Shown here: piece by piece, positions 59,230 through 64,000 of the stretch | Layout: each line of letters opens with the position of its first letter | Numbering within the stretch: position 1 is the stretch's first letter | Assembly (NCBI RefSeq): GCF_029633865.1 | Contig: NC_079222.1 | Coordinates: 32,488,830-32,552,829 of the forward strand | Direction: 5' to 3' | Origin: Lampris incognitus | Lineage: Eukaryota > Chordata > Actinopteri > Lampriformes > Lampridae | Length of the DNA: 64,000 bases | The notes under the pieces: model-generated | The model's database searches: none | What the model saw: the letters and a program-made list of their open reading frames with translations, nothing else | Told to the model about the DNA's origin: nothing | Translations under genes and position numbers: made by a program

Positions 59230-59582
59230 GAGAATGGAACTGATAGTGAGGGACTGAGCTGGAAAAAAGCTGCCAGGGGGGGTGAGAGTGAAAAGCGTTT
59301 ACTGGAAGCTCATGATGTACTATTCCTTGATCCTCTCTTGTCTCCTGTGACATTGTGCTTCACAGTGTAAAAGCTGAACTAAAGCACAGAAATTGGTCAA
59401 CTAAAACAACACAGAAATACCAGAGGCGATATTGTGATAGGTGTTTTACTCATCTGAAATTCTTATTTTATTTGCATTATCCTCACATAATGTTACATAT
59501 GTATCATACACTGTTATCTGTCAGACAAACCCACATGTTGATGTTTAAAAATATCAGGAGTAACGTAAATCTAATATATAAT

Positions 59583-60819
59583 ATATCTACAAAAGTATTG
59601 GGACACACACCTTAGTCATTGAAATCGGATGTTTCATTCATTGTTGCATTGCCACAGGTGTACAAAATCCAGCAGCTAGCCATGCAGTCTGCATTTACAA
59701 ACATCTGTGAAAGAATGGGTCGTTCGGAAGAGCTCAGTGAATTCAAGCGTGGTACTGTCATAGGATGCCACCTTTGCAATAATTCAGTTCGTGAAATTTC
59801 TTCCCTGCTAGATATTGCAACTGTAAGTGGTATTATTGAAAAGTGGAAGAGTTGAGGAATATCAGCAACTCAGCCATGAAGTGGCAGACTACGTAAAGTC
59901 ACATTGCGGGGTCAACAAGTGCTGAGGCGTGTATTGTGTAAAAGTCACCAACGCTCTGTTGACTCAATAATTGCAGAGTTCCAACTTCCTCTGGCATTAA
60001 CATCAGCACAAACACTGTGCGCCGGGAGCTTCATGGAATGGGTTTCCATGGCCAAGCAGCTGCATGCAAGCCTTACATCACCAAGCACAATGCCAAGCGT
60101 CGGGTGGAGTGGTGTAAAGCATGCTGCCACTGCACTCTGGAGCAGTGGAAATGTGTTCTGTGGAGTGACGACTCACGCTTATCTGTCTGGCAGTTTGATG
60201 GATGAGCCTGGGTTAGGCGGATGTCAGGAGAACTTTACTTGCCTGACTACATTGTGCCAACTGTAAAGTTTGGTGGAGGAGGAATAATGGTGTGGGGTTG
60301 TTTTCCAGGGGTTGGGCTAGGCCCCTTAGTTCCAGTGAAGAGAAATCTTAATGCTTCAGCATACCAACACATGTTGTACAATTCTATGCTTCCAACTTCA
60401 GTTTGGGGAGGGCCCTTTTCTGTTCCAGCATGACTGTGCCCCGGTGCAAAAAACAAGGTCCATTAAGACATGGTTGGGTGAGTTTGGTGTGGAAGAATTT
60501 GACTGGCCCGCACAGAGCCCTGACCTCAACCCCATCGAACACCTTTCGGATGAACTAGAACGGAGATAGCAATGCAGGTCTTCTCGTCCAACATCAGTGC
60601 CTGACCTCACAAATGCTCTTCTGGATGAATGGACAAAAATTCCCACAGACACACTCCAAAATCTTGCGGAAAGCCTTTCCAGAAGAGTGGAAGCTGTTAT
60701 AGCTGCAAAGGGGGGGGGGGGACCAACTTCATATTGATGCCTGTGGATTTAAAATGGGATGTCATAAAAGCTCCTGTTGGTGTAATGGCCAGATGTCCCA
60801 ATACTTTTGTACATATAGT
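59583..60819 (+). mobile_element. Tc1-like DNA transposon, full length, decayed
   Basis: Terminal inverted repeats TATCTACAAAAGTATTGGGA and TCCCAATACTTTTGTACATA mark both ends (one mismatch in the core). The transposase remnant runs 59697-60720: RMGRSEELSEFKRGTVIG, NNSVREISSLLD, then after shifts TVRRELHGMGFHGQAA, CVLWSDDSRLSVW (first D), [27 protein letters not shown] (second D) and SPDLNPIEH (E), again 34 residues apart. At least three stops (after KWKS, TQP and QFDG) and two frameshifts (near 59995 and 60400) inactivate it. It belongs to a different Tc1 subfamily from 34943-36574. Confidence 0.9.
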
Positions 60820-61147
60820 GTATGTATGAGCCTACACGTGCTGGTAGAGCTTTAAACGTGTTGTGGGCTTGATCTAATTCCCATGGTTTTAACACCCTCT
60901 TATGGTCACCATGCTATCATGGTTAGTGTTTATTAAGCTTGGGCTTGTGCGACTTGTTCAGTTGTGAGTAGCTCATTCAGAAGTGCCGTCACAATCTTTT
61001 TTTTTTTTCACTTGGTGAAATCTTGGCCCACATGCCTGTAGATTTCCCATCCAGTGTTGTAACCTTGATATTTTATGTTATGTTGCCTTTATGATATAAG
61101 TGCAACAGGTTACAAGTTTATTGCTAAGCTATGACGGTGGTAAAATG
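60820..61147. other. No gene seen
   Basis: Unassigned. Confidence 0.4.
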
Positions 61148-61265
61148 TTCATATATTGTGCTACATATGTTAGCATCTATGCTAGCACGTTTATGCTAGC
61201 ATGTTTATATTGTGCTACGTATGTTAGCATCTATGCTAGCATGTTTATACTGCACTACGTTCGTT
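61148..61265. repeat. Short tandem duplication with ATGCTAGCAT palindromes
   Basis: Two units of ATATTGTGCTACRTATGTTAGCATCTATGCTAGC at about 61151 and 61208, plus a related third partial unit (ATACTGCACTACG). The repeated GCTAGC is self-complementary. Confidence 0.8.
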
Positions 61266-61340
61266 AGAGCGCTTATATGGTAAACAATGGAGCTAGTCCA
61301 CTGAAATGCTGAAATGTAGGCCTGAGTTATTCAGCACTAT

Positions 61341-61650
61341 GTTGTTACTGTTACTGTTATTGAAGCTAATTCGGTGATCTTGGGTAAGCAAAGGTAAGAA
61401 AGCCTGAGCCTATTTACACTCAATGAATGAAACATTGAGGTTCTGTATTGCTTTTTCATTTCAGTTTTACAGAAAAAGAGAAAAAGCCCAAAGAGATGTA
61501 AATCGAACTCAAAGAAACTAATGTACAACTGTGAATTGAAGAATCAAATCAAAGTAAAGAAGAATTTGAGTTTGAACACATTTGCTCTTGTTCACTGTCT
61601 GTCTAACTGGATAGCCTCAGCCAGTTCTATGTCTAAAGAAGACAGAAGAG
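61341..61650 (+). repeat. ~310-bp direct repeat, left copy
   Basis: Matches 63632-63947 along its length: TACTGTTACTGTTATTGAAG, TTGAGGTTCTGT, TTCATTTCAGTTTTACAGAA, ACTGTGAATTGAA and CAGTTCTATGTCT. It contains a 3' splice-site-like TTTTTCATTTCAG. Similarity stops at about 61650. Confidence 0.85.
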
Positions 61651-62160
61651 TAAAAAGGCATACAAAGACTATTACTCTACATGTCATGTCTGAACCATCA
61701 GCCATCAAATCCCAAACCCAGCAGATGGAGCACCCTGAAATGCATGTTCAATCGAGTTGCTTGAAACAACATCCCATTGTTCTACCTCATCAAAGCTTTC
61801 CAGTAGGTCATCAGCAAGCGTTGCAGCACTCAGAGCGCATGACAAAGCAGAGGCTGTACAAGTGCAGTTGTCCTATGAAAAGCAAGAAGCAGAAGATATG
61901 AAACAACAAGTCTGTATTCAAGCTCAGCTGCATGTTGTTCAGGCAAAAAAAAAAAGGATGCTGCTGCATCAGTAGAAGCAGATATCTTGGAAGCTGCTGC
62001 TCAGTACATGGAACCACAATCACACAAAAATTATTATCAGCCAATCTGCCTCTGCAGAGTCCAAGACTATGTTGACAGTCACCATATGCAAAAACAGTTA
62101 CATGACCAGCTCCACCTAACACACCTGTTTGGAAGAAACACTTACACTTGCATCAGGAGC
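61590..62160 (+). pseudogene. Retroelement gag-like coiled-coil remnant
   Basis: From 61757 the frame encodes SSRSSASVAALRAHDKAEAV, VQLSYEKQEAEDMKQQ and an alanine/lysine/glutamine-rich stretch. After a run of ten A (61946-61957), a frameshift leads to AASVEADILEAAAQYMEPQ. The pattern (basic AKAEA-type helix, then EAxxLEAA) resembles N-terminal gag-like proteins of fish LTR retroelements, possibly BEL/Pao, by recall. No zinc knuckle, protease or RT of the same element follows. The A-run frameshift disables it. The assignment is tentative. Confidence 0.4.
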
Positions 62161-62284
62161 TGATTCAATGATGCCCTCCAAGCAATTACAACTCGGGACC
62201 CATTCCACATGCGAAAAACACAAGTCCAGCATGCCATTTCAAACCACAAAAGGCATTATCACCTAACGCCACAACACACAACAC

Positions 62285-62700
62285 ACTGACTGATTTCTTT
62301 AAAGTGCTTATCAAAGAAAAGGCTAGGATCAAATCTAACACCAAGATTTTTGACTACCACACCTTGTGAAATCACAAAGTTGTCGATTGTTATGGTTACT
62401 TGATCAAATTGGTGTCTGTGTCTAGCAGGGCCAATGGCCAGCATCTCAATTTTATCTGAATTTAAAAGCAGGAAATATAGTGACATCCATTTTTTCACAG
62501 CAGCCAAACAGGCCTCTAAATTAGTCATTTGAGTACATTCATCAGCCATTATAGGCACATACAGCTGAGTATCATCTGCAGAGCAATGGGAATTTATCCC
62601 ATGATTGTGTGTAATTTGGCTAGGAGGTGAAATATCACGAGAGAAAGGTAGAGGGCCAAGAACCGAGCGCTGAGGTACACCACATTTCACCTCAGAGAAT
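62285..62700 (-). pseudogene. L2-type LINE RT fragment, antisense, open for 143 codons
   Basis: On the minus strand: CGVPQRSVLGPLPFSRDISP (motif B, with Q-R instead of Q-G), HCSADDTQLYVPIMADE (motif C with both aspartates intact), LEACLAAVKKWMSLYFLLLN and HRHQFDQVTITIDNFVISQG, then VKNLGVRFDPSLFFDKHFKE. It matches the LINE at 17.6-20.5 kb more closely (HRHQFDQVT, NFVISQ) than the other L2 copies, so both belong to one subfamily. Truncated on both sides, with no stop inside. Confidence 0.85.
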
Positions 62701-62734
62701 TTTTAATCCAGCTACAGAGGATGCACAAGCTAGT

Positions 62735-63605
62735 GCATTCTTAGTGCCAGTCTCAAGCGCAGATAAATGATGAGGGTTGCACCAGGAAAGGCATCCTTCG
62801 TAAAACCTTTGCCGAATCAAATATGTGGATCATAAATCAGATTTCAATACCTGATCAGTTGAGGGCCGGGCTACCAACAACTGCCTGTTGACTAACAGGG
62901 TGCCATTGGAAACTATGCTACTGTTGGGCAAGGAGAGTCGGAACTTTGATTGCTGGCACTACGACTGACAAAGGCTGATGGTGAGGAGCATTGGAGGTGG
63001 GTTAAAACTCTTCTACCATGGTGCAGATGGGAGGAGAAATGGGGTAGGGGTAATTCTGAAGGAGGAATATATCAAGAGTGTGTTGGAGGTGAAGAGAGTG
63101 TCGGACAGAGTGATGAGTATGAAACTGGAAATCGAAGATGTGATAATGATTGTTATCAGCACATATGCCCCAAAAGTTGGGTGCGAGATGGAAGCGAAAG
63201 AAGAATTCTAGGGTGAGTTGGATGAAATGGTGGAGGAGATATTGATGATTGAAGCGGGCTTCAATGGGCATGTTGGTGAAGGGAACCGAGGTGATGAGGA
63301 GATGATGGGTAGGTATGGTGTCAAGGAGAGGAATGCGGAAGCATAGATGGCTTTGAATTTTGCGAAAAGGATGGAAATGGCTGTGGTGAATACATATTTC
63401 AAGAAGAGGGAGGAACACAAGGTGACATATAAGAGTGGAGGAAAGTGCACACAGGTGGACTATATCTTATACAGGGGGCACAATCTGAAAGGGACTGAAG
63501 ACTGTAAGGTGGTGACAGGGGAGAACGTAGCTAGGCAGCATTGGATGGTGGTCTGTAGGATGACTTTGGAGATCAAGAAGAGGAAGAGTGCACTGCTATT
63601 TATGA
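62735..63605 (+). pseudogene. RTE-type LINE 5' region and endonuclease
   Basis: 5' part with GGGTTGCACCAGGAAAGGCA and GGGTGCCATTGGAAAC, then the endonuclease: RSIGGGLKLFYHGADGRRNG, VGVILKEEYIKSVLEVKR, VIMIVISTYAPKVGCEME, then [54 protein letters not shown] and RQHWMVVCRM. In related elements the fourth block begins ADFNGH; here the aspartate is glycine (AGFNGH), removing a metal-binding residue. Frame changes near 63210 and a stop near 63343 also occur. RT is absent: homology ends where the right 310-bp repeat begins. Confidence 0.87.
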
Positions 63606-63631
63606 AACCAAATTTAGGTAAATTTAATTTT

Positions 63632-63947
63632 GTTGCTGTTACTGTTACTGTTATTGAAGCTAACTCAGTATTCTTACTTAAGCTAAGTAAGATAGCCCAA
63701 GCCTATATACACTCAGTTAATAGGAAATTGAGGTTCTGTGTTGTCTCTTGTTCATTTCAGTTTTACAGAAAATAGAGAGAAGCAAAAAGAGGCACGTAAA
63801 GCAAACTCAAAGCAACCAATGTACAACTGTGAATTGAAAAAGTAACTCAAAGTAAAGAAGATTTGAGTAGGAGCACATTCTCTCTTGTTGACTGTCTGTC
63901 CAACTGCATAGCCTCAGTCAGTTCTATGTCTAGTGAGAACAGAAGAC
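63632..63947 (+). repeat. ~310-bp direct repeat, right copy
   Basis: Partner of 61341-61650, about 2.3 kb downstream in the same orientation. It starts soon after the RTE fragment. Sequence from 63948 to the window end is unassigned. Confidence 0.85.
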
Positions 63948-64000
63948 TATGGATGAGATGACAGCACACTTGGTCTAAAGAAGTCCTCCACTGTATGCTC

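Overview
This window looks like gene-poor, repeat-saturated DNA from a ray-finned (teleost) fish. The evidence is the repeat content: L2, Rex1-like/Jockey-like, RTE and L1-type LINE remnants, three copies of a 5S rRNA-derived SINE, several tRNA-derived SINE families with ATGG tails, Tc1-like DD34E transposons, hAT elements and MITEs, a Ty3/gypsy pol remnant and very long CA, AT, ATCC and TAC microsatellites. Assignment to percomorph-type fish is inference from recalled repeat families. I recognise no host protein-coding exon, no functional tRNA or rRNA gene, no CRISPR array and no prokaryotic operon. Every long open reading frame I can name is a transposable-element fragment, and nearly all are broken.

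Layout. 0-12.3 kb: a LINE 3' end, a 5S-SINE, an RTE 3' end flanked by a duplicated host segment, an L2-type endonuclease fragment, a 2.3-kb Rex1-like LINE, then a Ty3/gypsy pol region split by a second Rex1-like LINE and followed by an L2 3' end. 12.3-16.4 kb: mostly unassigned AT-rich DNA with one clean hAT MITE. 16.4-22.2 kb: a truncated Tc1-like element, a decayed L2 LINE and a 3'-UTR-like repeat carrying two different SINE insertions. 23.8-28.6 kb: a tRNA-SINE, a ZMYM1-like hAT transposase pseudogene, another SINE and an L1-type 3' end. 29.4-33.5 kb: a TTAA-flanked DNA transposon, hAT-like elements and a compound microsatellite. 34.9-36.6 kb: a full-length Tc1-like transposon whose transposase frame is broken by only two stop codons.

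36.7-44.4 kb: SINEs, a huge ATGG array, the second 5S-SINE, a third Rex1-like LINE and a GC-rich unassigned segment bounded by inverted repeats. 44.4-51.2 kb: a Tc1-like DNA-binding-domain fragment, an L2 LINE, a hAT MITE with internal GACTCG arrays, back-to-back SINEs, and a U6 snRNA-SINE chimera flanked by one shared target-site duplication. 51.2-57.1 kb: an LTR-like segment, SINEs, and an L2 LINE holding a SINE that itself holds a MITE. 59-64 kb: a Tc1-like pseudo-transposon, a retroelement gag-like remnant, an antisense L2 RT fragment and an RTE endonuclease fragment, the last three lying between two ~310-bp direct repeats.

How it works together: the parts are not a pathway. They form a record of successive insertions, and nesting gives relative ages. 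I looked for an undescribed system and did not find one at the level of genes. The most informative structures are the U6-SINE chimera, the three-level nest at 54-56 kb, several target-site-duplicated MITEs, and the long duplicated flanks of the RTE insertion. All family names come from recalled similarity, because no database search was possible.
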